Shown: positions 18,896-28,093, counted from the first letter of the stretch. The stretch: DNA of 64,000 nt from Microbispora hainanensis (GCF_036186745.1 NZ_CP108086.1:8618001-8682000), one strand, 5' to 3'. Notes: a model not told the origin generated them from the letters alone. A program made the numbers and translations.

Positions 18896-19954
18896 ATGAA
18901 CGCCGCTGGACCACTGCCGGTAATCGACGTCTCCGCCCTCACCGGCTCAGGGACCGGCCCCGGAACCGGCCCCGGGACCGGCCCAGGGAACGGCCCCGAA
19001 GCAGGCCACGCGCGCGCCGAGGTCGCACGCCGCATCGAGGCCGCCTGCCTGGACAGCGGTTTCTTCTACATCACCGGACACGGCGTGCCCCAGGCCCTGA
19101 TCTCCGAGCTCAGGGACGCAGCGGATCGTTTCTTCCGGCTGCCGGAGGAGCACAAGTCGCGCATATCGATGGACCGGGGCGGGCGGGCCTGGCGCGGTTA
19201 CTTCCCCGTGGGCGGCGAGCTCACCTCCGGCCGGCCCGACCTCAAGGAGGGCCTCTATTTCGGCGCCGAACTCGAACCCGACGATCCCCGGCCGCTGCAC
19301 GGGCCCAACCTCTTCCCCGAGGAGGTGCCCGAGCTGGGCCCGGCCGTGCTCGCGTACATGGACGCCCTCACCCACGTGGGGCAGGCGGTCATGCGGGGCG
19401 TGGCGCTGAGCCTGGGGCTCGACGAGGACTACTTCGCCGCCGGTTACACGGCCACGCCCACGACCCTGTTCCGGATCTTCCACTATCCGTCCCCGCCGTA
19501 CGCCGATCCGGAGGAGTGGGGGGTCGGCGAGCACACCGACTACGGCCTGCTGACGCTGCTGCTCCAGGACGACAATCCCGGCCTCCAGGTGCACACCTCA
19601 CGTGGCTGGATCGAGGCGCCGCCCATCCCGGGCACGCTGGTCTGCAACATCGGCGACATGCTCGACAAGCTGACCGGCGGGCTCTATCGCTCGACTCCGC
19701 ACCGCGTGCGCAACGCCACCGGCCGGAGCCGGCTCTCCTTCCCGTTCTTCTTCGACCCGGGCTGGGACTGCGAGGTGCCGCCGCTGCCCTCGCTGCCCGC
19801 CCGCGAGGGGGGCCGCCCCCGATGGGACGGCCTGGACCTGCGGGCCTTCACCGGCACGTACGGCGACTACCTGACCGCGAAGGTCGCCAAGGTGTTCCCG
19901 GGACTCGGCTGCAGGGTGCTGCCGCCGTCCTCTGGAGCACGTGAAAACGTGTAA
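18896..19954 (+). CDS. 2-oxoglutarate/Fe(II)-dependent oxygenase (isopenicillin-N-synthase-like)
   Basis: Non-heme iron oxygenase of 352 aa with the N-terminal DIOX_N segment (SGFFYITGHGVP) and the C-terminal 2OG-Fe domain. The facial triad is visible as H213-T-D215 (GEHTDYGLLTLL) and H269 (STPHRVRN), and the 2OG-binding R-x-S motif is R279-L-S281. All catalytic residues are present. The substrate is unknown; relatives act on small molecules, plant-hormone-like compounds or gibberellin-type precursors. Residues 17-37 are a low-complexity GTGP tandem expansion (12-bp unit) not expected in the family. ATG 18896 is chosen because the fold begins there. Confidence 0.9.
   Translation: MNAAGPLPVIDVSALTGSGTGPGTGPGTGPGNGPEAGHARAEVARRIEAACLDSGFFYITGHGVPQALISELRDAADRFFRLPEEHKSRISMDRGGRAWRGYFPVGGELTSGRPDLKEGLYFGAELEPDDPRPLHGPNLFPEEVPELGPAVLAYMDALTHVGQAVMRGVALSLGLDEDYFAAGYTATPTTLFRIFHYPSPPYADPEEWGVGEHTDYGLLTLLLQDDNPGLQVHTSRGWIEAPPIPGTLVCNIGDMLDKLTGGLYRSTPHRVRNATGRSRLSFPFFFDPGWDCEVPPLPSLPAREGGRPRWDGLDLRAFTGTYGDYLTAKVAKVFPGLGCRVLPPSSGARENV
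18944..18995. repeat. 12-bp in-frame repeat at the oxygenase N-terminus
   Basis: Four degenerate copies of GGAACCGGCCCC encode Gly-Thr-Gly-Pro repeats just after the first beta strand of the oxygenase. Confidence 0.75.
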
Positions 19955-19979
19955 TCACACAAGCGGTGTAAGCAGCACA

Positions 19980-21140
19980 ATGTTGGCCATGCCTCTCCCC
20001 CGCTGGTTCGCCGAGCGCGTGGAGCCGACCGCGCCGGATGCCGAGCTGCGTGTCTCCACGATCGAGCTCTTCTTCGACCTCGTGTTCGTCTTCACGATCA
20101 CGCAGCTCACGTCGCTGCTCGTGGACGACTTCACCCGGCAGGACGGAGAGGGGTTCACCGGCCAGGGCACCGTGCAGGCGGTCCTGATCTTCGGTCTGCT
20201 CTGGTGGATGTACTCCGGCTACGCCTGGCTCACCAACACCGTGCCGCCGGAGCGCGCGGCCCGGCGGGTGCTGATCCTGGGCGGCATGGCCGGGTTCCTG
20301 ATCATGGCTCTGGCCATCCCGCGCGCCTTCTCGGGCAGCGGCGTGGCGTTCGCCGTCGGCTATCTCGTCATCGTGCTCGTCCACGGCGGGCTCTATCTCC
20401 AGGCGACGGCCGCCATCGCCCGGGTCGTGCCGTTCAACCTGACCGCGACCGCGCTCGTCTTCGCCGCCGCGTTCGTCGATTCGCCGTGGAACTACGCGCT
20501 GTGGACGGCGGCCCTCGTGCTGATCTGGCTGAGCCCGATCTTCATCGGGCAGAAGGGCTTCCCCCTGCACCCGGCGCACATCGTCGAGCGGCACGGCCTG
20601 CTCGTCATCATCGTGCTGGGCGAGTCGATCGTGGCGATCGGCATCGGGGCGACCGACGGCCACCCGGGCGCGGCCCTGATCGTCGCGGCCCTGCTGGGCC
20701 TTGCCCTCACCGCGTCGCTGTGGTGGGTGTACTTCGCACGCGACGAGAGCGGGCCCGAACACGCGCTGATGCGGGCCGACGTCGTCCAGCGGACCCGGCT
20801 CATCCTGGGCGCGTACTTCTACGCCCACATCCCGATCCTGCTCGGGATCGTCGCGACCGCGGCCGGGATCCACAAGGCCGTGGGTCACGGCCGCCTGGAC
20901 CTCGGCCCCGCCGTGGCACTGGCCGGGGGAACCGCGCTGTTCCTGCTCGGCGACCTGTGGTTCCGCCGGGTGCTCGGGCCGACGCGGACCGCCGTACGGG
21001 TCGCCGCGGTGCTGCTGGCCGCGGCGACCGTCCCGATCGGCCTGTGGTCGTCGGCCGCCCACCTCGGCGTGCTGGTCGTCCTGCTGATCGCGATGATCTG
21101 CGTCGAGAACGTCCTGCAGCGGCAAGCCGCCACGGCCTAG
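19980..21140 (+). CDS. ltrA: Low temperature requirement protein A (LtrA) family
   Basis: Polytopic membrane protein of 386 aa with about ten hydrophobic helices and the LtrA signatures: STIELFFDLVFVFTITQLTSLL near the N-terminus, GLLWWMYSGYAWLTN, and ERHGLLVIIVLGESIVAIGIG in the middle. The family's biochemical role is not established (the Listeria member is needed for growth in the cold). ATG 19980 or ATG 19989 are both possible; neither has a strong ribosome site. It lies 25 bp after the oxygenase stop, so both may be co-transcribed. Confidence 0.92.
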   Translation: MLAMPLPRWFAERVEPTAPDAELRVSTIELFFDLVFVFTITQLTSLLVDDFTRQDGEGFTGQGTVQAVLIFGLLWWMYSGYAWLTNTVPPERAARRVLILGGMAGFLIMALAIPRAFSGSGVAFAVGYLVIVLVHGGLYLQATAAIARVVPFNLTATALVFAAAFVDSPWNYALWTAALVLIWLSPIFIGQKGFPLHPAHIVERHGLLVIIVLGESIVAIGIGATDGHPGAALIVAALLGLALTASLWWVYFARDESGPEHALMRADVVQRTRLILGAYFYAHIPILLGIVATAAGIHKAVGHGRLDLGPAVALAGGTALFLLGDLWFRRVLGPTRTAVRVAAVLLAAATVPIGLWSSAAHLGVLVVLLIAMICVENVLQRQAATA

Positions 21141-21175
21141 CCGAACGCGTCGTGGGGGTTCGCCCGGGTGGCTGC

Positions 21176-21263
21176 GGAAACCGGCGCGGAAACCGGCGCG
21201 GAACCGGTGCGGAACCGGCGGGAATCCGGCGGGAATCCGGCGGGAATCCGGCGGGGAACCGGT
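21176..21263. repeat. 11-12-bp tandem array in convergent spacer
   Basis: Head-to-tail units of the GGAAACCGGCGC / GGGAATCCGGC type, about eight copies with the length drifting between 11 and 12 bp. The array fills the spacer between the convergent ltrA and GH1 genes. Confidence 0.85.
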
Positions 21264-21283
21264 GCCACCCGGGCGGGAGAGTC

Positions 21284-22567
21284 TCAGTCCGCCAGGCCGT
21301 TCCTGGCGATCACCTCGCGATACCAGCGGGCGCTGTCGCGCGGCGTGCGCTCCAGCGTGTCGTAGTCGACACGGACGAGCCCGAACCGCTTGTGGTAGCC
21401 CCGGGCCCACTCGAAGTTGTCCATCAGCGACCACACGAAGTAGCCGCGCAGGTCGGCGCCCCGGTCCATCGCCGCCCGGGCGGCGCGGAAGTGGGCGTCG
21501 AGATAGGAGATCCGGCCGGGGTCGGACACCCCGTCGGGCACGGCGGCCCCGTTCTCCGTGATCATCAAGGGCGTGCCGGGGTAGTCGCGCGACAGCCGTA
21601 CGAGCAGGTCCTCCAGGCCGGCGGGGTTGATCTCCCAGTCCATCTCGGTGACCTCGCCGTGCGGGTCCTCCCAGGCGATGCCCTCGCTGCCGGGATACTC
21701 CGGATGCCCCTCGGCCGAGGGATCGGCGACGACCCGGTTGACCGTGTAGTAGTTGACGCCGAGCACGTCGATCGGCTGCGCGATCGTCGGAAGGTCGTCC
21801 ACGTTGACCTTGGTGAAACGTTCCAGGTGCGCGAGGACGTCGGCGGGATACTCGCCGCGCAGCACGGGGTCGAGGAACAGCCGGTTCGCCAGCCCGTCGA
21901 TCAGGCGGGCCGGCTCGGGGTCGCCGAGGATCGGCGTCAGGTTCAGCGTCAGCGAGACGGTCTCCGCGCCTCCCGCCCGCAGCGCCTGCACGGCCAGGCC
22001 GTGCCCGAGCATCAGGTTGTGGGCGGCGGTGAACGCGGCGGCCGGGTCGGTCACCCCGGGCGCGTGCCGGCCGGACCCGTGCCCGACGAACGCCGACACC
22101 CAGGGCTCGTTGAGCGTCGTCCAGACGCCGACGCGGTCGCCGAGGAGCCGGTGCACGACGGCGGCGTAGTCGGCGAACCGGAAGGCCGTCTCGCGGTTGG
22201 TCCAGCCGCCGGTGTCCTGCAGCGTCTGCGGCAGGTCCCAGTGATAGAGCGTCGCGACCGGCGTGATGCCCTTGGCGAGCAGGGCGTCGACGAGGCGGTC
22301 GTAGAAGCTCAGGTCGGCCAGGCGCGGCCAGGCCACCGAGAACCGGTAGGCCTTCAGCCCCAGCCACGCCATGATCTCGACGTCCTCGAGATAGCGGTTG
22401 TAGTGGTCACAGGCCACGTCGCCGGTGTGGCCGTCGGCGACCATCCCGGGGGTGTGGGAGAAGGTGTCCCAGATCGAGGGCACGCGGCCGTCGGCGTGGA
22501 CCGCTCCTTCGATCTGGTACGACGCGGTCGCGGCCCCCCACAGGAAGCCGTCGGGAAATGAGGTCAT
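21284..22567 (-). CDS. GH1 beta-glucosidase
   Basis: Cytosolic (no signal peptide) family-1 glycosidase of 427 aa. It has the N-terminal signature FPDGFLWGAATASYQIEGA, acid/base Glu154 in TLNEPW and nucleophile Glu338 in ITENGA. It should cleave beta-glucosides or cellobiose-type disaccharides. ATG 22567 overlaps the stop of the upstream LacI gene by four bases (ATGA), so translation is coupled. Oddity: after FSVAWPRL the sequence passes directly to SFYDRLVDALL, lacking the 12-14 residue GxGxVNxxGL loop normally found there. All catalytic residues remain. Confidence 0.95.
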   Translation of the reverse strand: MTSFPDGFLWGAATASYQIEGAVHADGRVPSIWDTFSHTPGMVADGHTGDVACDHYNRYLEDVEIMAWLGLKAYRFSVAWPRLADLSFYDRLVDALLAKGITPVATLYHWDLPQTLQDTGGWTNRETAFRFADYAAVVHRLLGDRVGVWTTLNEPWVSAFVGHGSGRHAPGVTDPAAAFTAAHNLMLGHGLAVQALRAGGAETVSLTLNLTPILGDPEPARLIDGLANRLFLDPVLRGEYPADVLAHLERFTKVNVDDLPTIAQPIDVLGVNYYTVNRVVADPSAEGHPEYPGSEGIAWEDPHGEVTEMDWEINPAGLEDLLVRLSRDYPGTPLMITENGAAVPDGVSDPGRISYLDAHFRAARAAMDRGADLRGYFVWSLMDNFEWARGYHKRFGLVRVDYDTLERTPRDSARWYREVIARNGLAD

Positions 22568-23565
22568 CGTGAACTTTCGCGAATCGTCAGCCGAGGTTCG
22601 AGGAGTGTCGACTCCGGGACGGCCTGGCCCTCCAGCTTGGCCATGAGCAGCCGGACCGCCTGCCTGCCGACGTCCTCGGCGGGAATGAGCACGGAGGTCA
22701 GCGCTGGGCTGGCCCGCTCGGCGATGTCGTCCGGGCAGATCGCCACCACCGAGACGTCCTCGGGCACCCGCCTCCCGAGGATCCGCAACGCCCCCAGCAC
22801 GTGGCCGGCGGCCGCCTCGTTGTGCACGACGAGCCCGGACAGGCCCGGCCGCTCGTCGAGCAGCAGCTTGACGGCGGCGTGGACCTCGTCGAACGACTCC
22901 TCGCAGGGGCGCGCGTCGGCCTCGATCCCGTGCCGCCGGGCCGCCTCGACGAAACCCGCCATCGTCCGCTCGGCGAAACCCGTGCCGCGCTCGTAGACCA
23001 CGCGCGGCGCGCCGAGCAGCGCGATCTCGCGATGGCCGAGGTCGGCCAGATGGTCGGCGCACAGCGCCCCGGCGCGGGCGAAGTCGAGGTCGACGCAGGT
23101 CAGCCCTTCGGGGTCGGCCGGGAAACCGATCAGCACGGCCGGCTCGGCGAGCTTGCGCAGCAGCGGCACGCGGGGGTCGTGGATCTCCACATCCATCAGC
23201 AGCAGCCCGTCGACCAGCGCGCTGGCCGCCACCCGGTGCAGCCCCTCGGCCCCTTCGTCCGCCGTCATGAGCAGCACGTCGTGGTCGTACTGGCGGGCCG
23301 TGGTGACGACGGAGGTCGCGAACTGCATGAGGACCGGCAGGTTCATGCCTGCCCGCAGCGGCAGCACCAGGGCGATGACCTTCGCCCGCTTGCTCGCCAG
23401 CGCGCGGGCGCCGGCGTTGGGGTGATAACCGAGGACCCGCACGCTGTCCAGGACGCGTTGCCGGGTGGCCGCCGAGATCGCCCGCTTGCCGCTCAGCACG
23501 TACGACACCGTGCTGACGGCGACCCCCGCGTGCTTGGCGACATCGGCGATCGTCACGGTCCTCAC
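22564..23565 (-). CDS. LacI family transcriptional regulator
   Basis: DNA-binding repressor of 333 aa with the LacI helix-turn-helix at the N-terminus (TIADVAKHAGVAVSTVSYVLSGKRAI) and hinge (GYHPNAGARALASK), followed by a periplasmic-binding-protein-like ligand domain. It sits in the middle of the GH3-LacI-GH1 operon: its GTG overlaps the GH3 stop (GTGA) and its stop overlaps the GH1 start (ATGA). The most likely targets are the two identical palindromes upstream of the GH3 gene, giving autoregulation with a glucoside or xyloside inducer. Confidence 0.94.
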   Translation of the reverse strand: MRTVTIADVAKHAGVAVSTVSYVLSGKRAISAATRQRVLDSVRVLGYHPNAGARALASKRAKVIALVLPLRAGMNLPVLMQFATSVVTTARQYDHDVLLMTADEGAEGLHRVAASALVDGLLLMDVEIHDPRVPLLRKLAEPAVLIGFPADPEGLTCVDLDFARAGALCADHLADLGHREIALLGAPRVVYERGTGFAERTMAGFVEAARRHGIEADARPCEESFDEVHAAVKLLLDERPGLSGLVVHNEAAAGHVLGALRILGRRVPEDVSVVAICPDDIAERASPALTSVLIPAEDVGRQAVRLLMAKLEGQAVPESTLLEPRLTIRESSR

Positions 23566-26399
23566 GGGCAGAACCCCAACGCGCTCACCGTGACCCCCTC
23601 GCTCTCGTACACCACATAAAGATCGCGCACTCCCGCGGCTCCCGCCAGAGGGGTGCTCACCTCCACGAAATCATGCCTGGTCGCCGTGGGCGGAACGCTG
23701 ACCGCGCCGGCGACCTCGCCGATCAGAGGATCGTCGAGCCGCAGCGTGACCACGCCGCCCTCGTCGCTCGACACCGCGAGCAGGCAGGCGGAGGGGCCCT
23801 GATCACCGAAGCCCCCACCGAAGTCCCCACCGAAGTCGCAGTCCTTGAAGACGATCCACGCCCCCGGTCCCGTGGAGCGGACCGCGTCGCCGGAGTCGAG
23901 AGCGGCGTCGCACAGCACCACACCGTCGTACTCGTCGTGATCGGCCGCGTCCAGTGGCCCCGAGGTCAGGTCGCGCGGCGGGATGCGCTCGCCGCGCACC
24001 CGGAACGGCGCGCACAGCCGGATGTCCCCCGACGAGGCGCCCACCTGCACCGTGTGCGCGGCCTCCTCGACCACGAACCTGCCGCGCGTCACGTCCCAGA
24101 AGGCGAGGTCGCCGACCGGCACGTCCACCGACACCGTACGGCTCTCGCCCGGCGCGAGCCGCACCTTGACGAAGCCGCGGAGCTGGCGCAGGGGCTGCTT
24201 CACCCGGGAGCGCCGCTGGTGGGTGTAGAACTGCACGACCTCCTCCCCCGCGCGTCCGCCCGCGTTCGTCACGGTCACCCGGACGGTCAGCGTGTCGCCC
24301 TCGGCGAGGTCGGCCGACGACAGCTCCAGGTCGGAGTAGGCGAAACGGGTGTAGCTCAGGCCGTGCCCGAACGGGTAGAGCGGCCGGCCGCGGTAGTAGA
24401 GGTAGGTGGCGTCGGAGGCGATGATGTCGTAGTCGAGCAGGTCGGGCAGCTCGGCGGCCGAGCGATACCACGTCTGGGTGAGGCGGCCGCCCGGGTCCTC
24501 GTCGCCGAGCAGCACATCGGCGAGCGCGTGGCCGTACTCCTGGCCGCCGTGGGCCGACCAGACGATCGCGGGCAGGTGCTCCTGCGCCCAGGTCACGGCG
24601 AAGGGGTAACCGCTGGAGACCACCAGCACGGTCGCCGGGTTGGCCGCGTGGACGGCCTTCAGCAGAGCCTCCTGCCGCTCGGGCAGCGCCAGCGTCGCGC
24701 GGTCCTCGGTCTCGCGGCCGTTCACCAGCGGGTGGTCGCCGAGCACGACGATCGCGACGTCGGCGCGGGCCGCCGCCTCCGCCGCGCGGGCCGCGCCGCT
24801 CTCGACGGGCTCCAGGGCCAGCACGGACGCGGCGTCGGGATCGTCGGTCGTGCGCACGACGCCGCCGGTCACGGTGACGTAGTCGCCCGAGGAGATGTTG
24901 CGCAGCACCACGCCCCTCGGCCGCTCCTCGATCCGGAAGGTCTGGCGCACCTCCCAGCCGTTCGGTCCCGGCTGGTCGTTGGTGAGCACACCGCCCTCAC
25001 CGGCCTGCACGTGCCGGCCGTTGGCGCACGACCGGAACGCGTACGCGCCGCCGCCCCAGTCGAACACGTCGAAGCAGGAGCGCTCGCTCCCGACGTACAA
25101 CGGCCCGCCGGCAGGGTCGGCGGACGCGCCGACGTACCCGCCCTCGGTGCGCAGCGCCACCCGGTCGACGCCCTCGCAGTAGACGGTCTCGCACCGCTCG
25201 GCGAGCCCCGCCAGGGCCGTGACCTGGTAGGGCAGCGTGCCGCTGTACCAGTCTTCGAACAGCGCGTCGGCCAGCGGGCCGATCACCGCGACCGTACGCG
25301 GGGCCGTCAGCGGGAGCAGTCCGTCGTTCTTCAGCAGGGTGATCGACTGGCGGGCGGCCTCCCGCGCGAGCCGCTGGTGCTCGGGGCTGTTGACGACGTC
25401 GTGGGTGATGTCGTCGTACGGCGTGGCGGGGTCGAACTCGCCCAGGCGCACCCGGATCGACAGCGCGTGCCGGGCGGCGGAGTCGATGTCGGCCTCGGTC
25501 AGCAGGCCGCGGTCGAGCGCGGTCCTGACGTGGCCCAGGGTGGCGGTGCTGTCCGCGTCGTCCTGGGTGAAGCTGTCCAGCCCGGCCTTGATCGCGTGCG
25601 CGTACGCCTCCGTCAGATCCTTGTGGTAACCCTGCAGCCCGGCGAGGTTGCCCGGCGCGTACGCGTCGCTGACCACGAGGATGTCGTCGGGCGCCCACGT
25701 CCGCAGATGGTCGGCGATCAGCGGCGACAGGTGGGCAGGCCGGCCGTTCACCAGGTTGTACGACGGCATGACGGCCACCGCGGCCCCCGCCTCCAGCGCC
25801 GGGCGGAACGCCTTGAGCTCGTATTCGTGCAGCACCCGCGGCGGCAGGACGCTGGAGGTCACGCACCGGTCGGTCTCGTTGTTGTAGCCGAGGAAGTGCT
25901 TCAGCGTGGGCGCGGTCTTCAGCACGGACTGGCCCCCGCGCAGGCCGCGCGCGTAGGCGGTGCCCATCACCCCGGTCAGCCAGGGGTCCTCGGAGTAGCC
26001 CTCCTCGTTGCGCCCCCAGCGCGGGTCGCGCAGCGGGTTGACCACCGGAGCCCAGACGTTGCGGCCCACGCTCTGCGGATCCTTGTGGTGGAAGGCCATG
26101 ACCTCGTCGCCGGTCGCCTCCCCCACCTGGCGGACCAGGTCCGGGTTCCAGGTGCTGGCCAGGCCGACGGCCTGGGGGAACACCGTCGCCGGGCCGTGCC
26201 AGGCCAGGCCGTGCAGGGCCTCGGTGCCGGTGCGGAAGCTTCGCAGGCCGAGCCGTTCGACCGGCGCCTGGTATTGGTGCAACAGGCCGATCTTCTCGTC
26301 GAGCGTGAGCCGGCCGAGCAGGTCGTCCACCCGTTCGGCGGGAGACAGCGCGGGGTTCCGGAATGCCGGGTCCTGGTCGTGTCTCGCCGGTTCGTTCAT
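23562..26399 (-). CDS. GH3 beta-glycosidase (intracellular)
   Basis: Family-3 glycosidase of 945 aa, first gene of the GH3-LacI-GH1 operon. It has no signal peptide, so it acts in the cytosol. The TIM barrel contains RDPRWGRNEEGYSEDP and KHFLGYNNE, and nucleophile Asp245 in LVVSDAYAPG. The alpha/beta sandwich domain is interrupted by about 130 aa with fascin-like beta-trefoil repeats (YAFRSCANGRHVQ, VVLRNISSGDYVTV). Then follow the FN3-like domain (YPFGHGLSYTRF onward) and a C-terminal CBM6/35-like jelly roll. It is a paralogue of the secreted GH3 at 42552-45482. Specificity may be beta-glucosidase or beta-xylosidase. ATG 26399 is preferred to GTG 26411. Confidence 0.93.
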   Translation of the reverse strand: MNEPARHDQDPAFRNPALSPAERVDDLLGRLTLDEKIGLLHQYQAPVERLGLRSFRTGTEALHGLAWHGPATVFPQAVGLASTWNPDLVRQVGEATGDEVMAFHHKDPQSVGRNVWAPVVNPLRDPRWGRNEEGYSEDPWLTGVMGTAYARGLRGGQSVLKTAPTLKHFLGYNNETDRCVTSSVLPPRVLHEYELKAFRPALEAGAAVAVMPSYNLVNGRPAHLSPLIADHLRTWAPDDILVVSDAYAPGNLAGLQGYHKDLTEAYAHAIKAGLDSFTQDDADSTATLGHVRTALDRGLLTEADIDSAARHALSIRVRLGEFDPATPYDDITHDVVNSPEHQRLAREAARQSITLLKNDGLLPLTAPRTVAVIGPLADALFEDWYSGTLPYQVTALAGLAERCETVYCEGVDRVALRTEGGYVGASADPAGGPLYVGSERSCFDVFDWGGGAYAFRSCANGRHVQAGEGGVLTNDQPGPNGWEVRQTFRIEERPRGVVLRNISSGDYVTVTGGVVRTTDDPDAASVLALEPVESGAARAAEAAARADVAIVVLGDHPLVNGRETEDRATLALPERQEALLKAVHAANPATVLVVSSGYPFAVTWAQEHLPAIVWSAHGGQEYGHALADVLLGDEDPGGRLTQTWYRSAAELPDLLDYDIIASDATYLYYRGRPLYPFGHGLSYTRFAYSDLELSSADLAEGDTLTVRVTVTNAGGRAGEEVVQFYTHQRRSRVKQPLRQLRGFVKVRLAPGESRTVSVDVPVGDLAFWDVTRGRFVVEEAAHTVQVGASSGDIRLCAPFRVRGERIPPRDLTSGPLDAADHDEYDGVVLCDAALDSGDAVRSTGPGAWIVFKDCDFGGDFGGGFGDQGPSACLLAVSSDEGGVVTLRLDDPLIGEVAGAVSVPPTATRHDFVEVSTPLAGAAGVRDLYVVYESEGVTVSALGFCP

Positions 26400-26419
26400 C
26401 TGGAGACTCACCCTTCGCG

Positions 26420-26433
26420 TCGAAGCGCTTCGA
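26420..26433. promoter_or_regulatory. LacI-type operator 1 (TCGAAGCGCTTCGA)
   Basis: A perfect 14-bp palindrome with a central GC, typical of LacI-family sites, 21 bp upstream of the GH3 start. An identical copy lies 85 bp further upstream. Confidence 0.85.
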
Positions 26434-26504
26434 TGACCTGCCGAAAAACGCGCCCGTGAGGGGCGTCGCGAGGATCCGCATGTTCGGTTGGGGAAGCGCC
26501 GTCG

Positions 26505-26518
26505 TCGAAGCGCTTCGA
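26505..26518. promoter_or_regulatory. LacI-type operator 2 (TCGAAGCGCTTCGA)
   Basis: Second identical 14-bp palindrome. Centre-to-centre distance to operator 1 is 85 bp, close to eight helical turns, which would suit looping by a tetrameric repressor or cooperative binding. Confidence 0.85.
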
Positions 26519-26919
26519 AAGGGTTACCGCAAGTTTCCGGCGTGTAAATCCGGGCTTATCCGGAAGAGTGCCCTCATCCTCGGCTCAGGTCAAGACCCTT
26601 GTTCGCACCGGTTTCACGTCGATGTCACACCGCTGCCCCCTCCGGCCGTACGCGGAGCCGTGGCGTGGGCCGCATGCCGAGCCGGGCGGCGGGCTGTAGG
26701 CGGAGGCTGGGTGCGGGCCGCGGGCCAAAGCGAACGGCGAGCTGTCCGAGCTGTAGGTGAAGGCGGGTCCGGGCCGCGCACCAAGGCGAACAGCGAACTG
26801 CGAGCGAAGCCAGGCACAGGCCGCGGGCGAGGACGGGCGGGGGGCCATGCGCGGTTCTGACGCGAAGGCGGGCGGCGGGGGCATGCGGCGGGCGCGGGCC
26901 GTATGCGAGCCCTGACACG
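26519..26919. other. Non-coding, degenerate G+C-rich repeats upstream of the GH3 operon
   Basis: The stretch holds the distal GH3 promoter region (about 26519-26590). From about 26640 to 26919 it consists of diverged duplications: GGGCCGCG-CCAA-GCGAAC-GCGA blocks occur twice, and CTGACRCGAAGGCGGGCG occurs twice (the second copy runs into the hairpin below). Short open frames here show no recognisable protein. Confidence 0.5.
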
Positions 26920-26966
26920 AAGGCGGGCGCGGGGCCGGAGTCCCGGCAGGCCCGCGCCCGCCCTTT
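26920..26966 (-). terminator. Hairpin terminator after the propeller protein gene
   Basis: A 12-bp perfect G+C stem (GGCGGGCGCGGG at 26922-26933 with CCCGCGCCCGCC at 26951-26962) lies 18 bp beyond the stop of the minus-strand gene ending at 26984. No clear U-tract follows on that strand. Confidence 0.6.
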
Positions 26967-26983
26967 CCGCCGACGCTCGGGCG

Positions 26984-27940
26984 TCAGCCGACGATCTGCA
27001 GCAGTGCCTGCCGCCTGGCCGCGGCCGGCTCGGTCAGGCGCTGCACCTGCCTGCCGTTCCTGTCGAGTACGACGAGGGTGTTGGCGGTGCGCCCGGCGAC
27101 CCGCACGACGAGGCGGCCGTCCCGCAGGTAGTAGGCGCCGATGAGCGAGCCCTTCACCGGGATGGCGACCTTCTTTCCGGTGGCCACGTCGACCACGACC
27201 GGACGGAAGCTCCCCGGCCAGGAACCGTCCCCTCCTGCCGCGTTCCTCGACAACGGCGCCACGACGACCTTCGAGCCGTCGGGAGACAGGCTCTGCACGT
27301 GGTTCGCGAGAGCGACGCCCTTGACCTTGGTCGCCTTGCCGGTCTTCACGTCGAGGCGGTAGACGCCCTCGGTCGTCCCGGCGTACCCCGCGAGGTAGCG
27401 GCCGTTCGCCGACCAGGCCAGGTGGCACAGCCCGAGGGTCGTGCCCGCCCTCCTGCGGCCCCTGCCGTCGGCACCGACGACCGAGATCGGCCGCGCGTCC
27501 GAGTTGCCCTTCCCCACGTACGCGACCCGCCTGGAGTCGGGCGACCAGACCGGGGTGGCACACGGGAACCCGGCCGCGGCGCCCTTGGCCGCGGTCGTGA
27601 CCCTGCGGCCGTCGCCGACCCGCACGTACCCGGCGTCGGTTATCCAGGCGAGCTTCCTGCCGTCCGGGGACGCGGAGAACTGACCCGTCATCGGCATGGC
27701 GCCCAGCTTCGTGAAGCCCTTGCGGGGCTCGTAACGGCTGACCGGGAAACCGGTGTCGTACGACAGGTAGACGGCGACCCCGGTGAGGGGCTTGGGCGCG
27801 GCGAAGGCGGCGGCCGGAGCAGCGGCTGGGGCAGTCGATGTGGGAGCGGCCAGTGCGGGGGCGGCGAACGCCGGGGTGGCCAGCGCGGCCGTGAGCGTGG
27901 CGCAGAGCGCGGCGGCGGACAGCGGGCGTGTGTTCATCAT
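26984..27940 (-). CDS. Secreted beta-propeller (PD40/WD40-like) protein
   Basis: A 318-aa protein with a Sec signal peptide (LSAAALCATLTAALATPAFA) and an Ala/Pro-rich linker, followed by six or so blade repeats marked by SPDGRKLAW, SPDSRRVAY, SANGRYLAGY and SPDGSKVVV, as in TolB/PD40 propellers. No enzymatic motif is seen. It probably acts at the cell surface or outside as a binding module. ATG 27940 (or 27937) is chosen because the signal peptide begins there. It sits between the GH3 promoter and the ROK gene, with a hairpin terminator of its own. The function is unknown. Confidence 0.8.
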   Translation of the reverse strand: MMNTRPLSAAALCATLTAALATPAFAAPALAAPTSTAPAAAPAAAFAAPKPLTGVAVYLSYDTGFPVSRYEPRKGFTKLGAMPMTGQFSASPDGRKLAWITDAGYVRVGDGRRVTTAAKGAAAGFPCATPVWSPDSRRVAYVGKGNSDARPISVVGADGRGRRRAGTTLGLCHLAWSANGRYLAGYAGTTEGVYRLDVKTGKATKVKGVALANHVQSLSPDGSKVVVAPLSRNAAGGDGSWPGSFRPVVVDVATGKKVAIPVKGSLIGAYYLRDGRLVVRVAGRTANTLVVLDRNGRQVQRLTEPAAARRQALLQIVG

Positions 27941-28093
27941 GGTCCAATTCGTCGGCAGTGCATGTTCGACGCCTCGCGTCCCGGCCGGGTTCGCAGTCGC
28001 TCGATTCCGGTACACCTGCCGCCAGGACCAATGCACCGGGCGCATGGGTCCGGCCCGGCGCGCCGCCCGCGCGGGCGGGCGGCGGGGTGAGGG

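Noticed and set aside
23673..26459. Long plus-strand open frame (928 codons) over the cytosolic GH3 gene
   Set aside because: It is the antisense shadow of a clear GH3 enzyme; the translated sequence is Arg/Val/Gly/Gln rich with no recognisable domain.
26585..26884. Minus-strand short frames rich in Pro/Ser/Ala in the GH3 upstream region
   Set aside because: They come from degenerate G+C-rich repeats, lack a ribosome site and have no homology I recognise.
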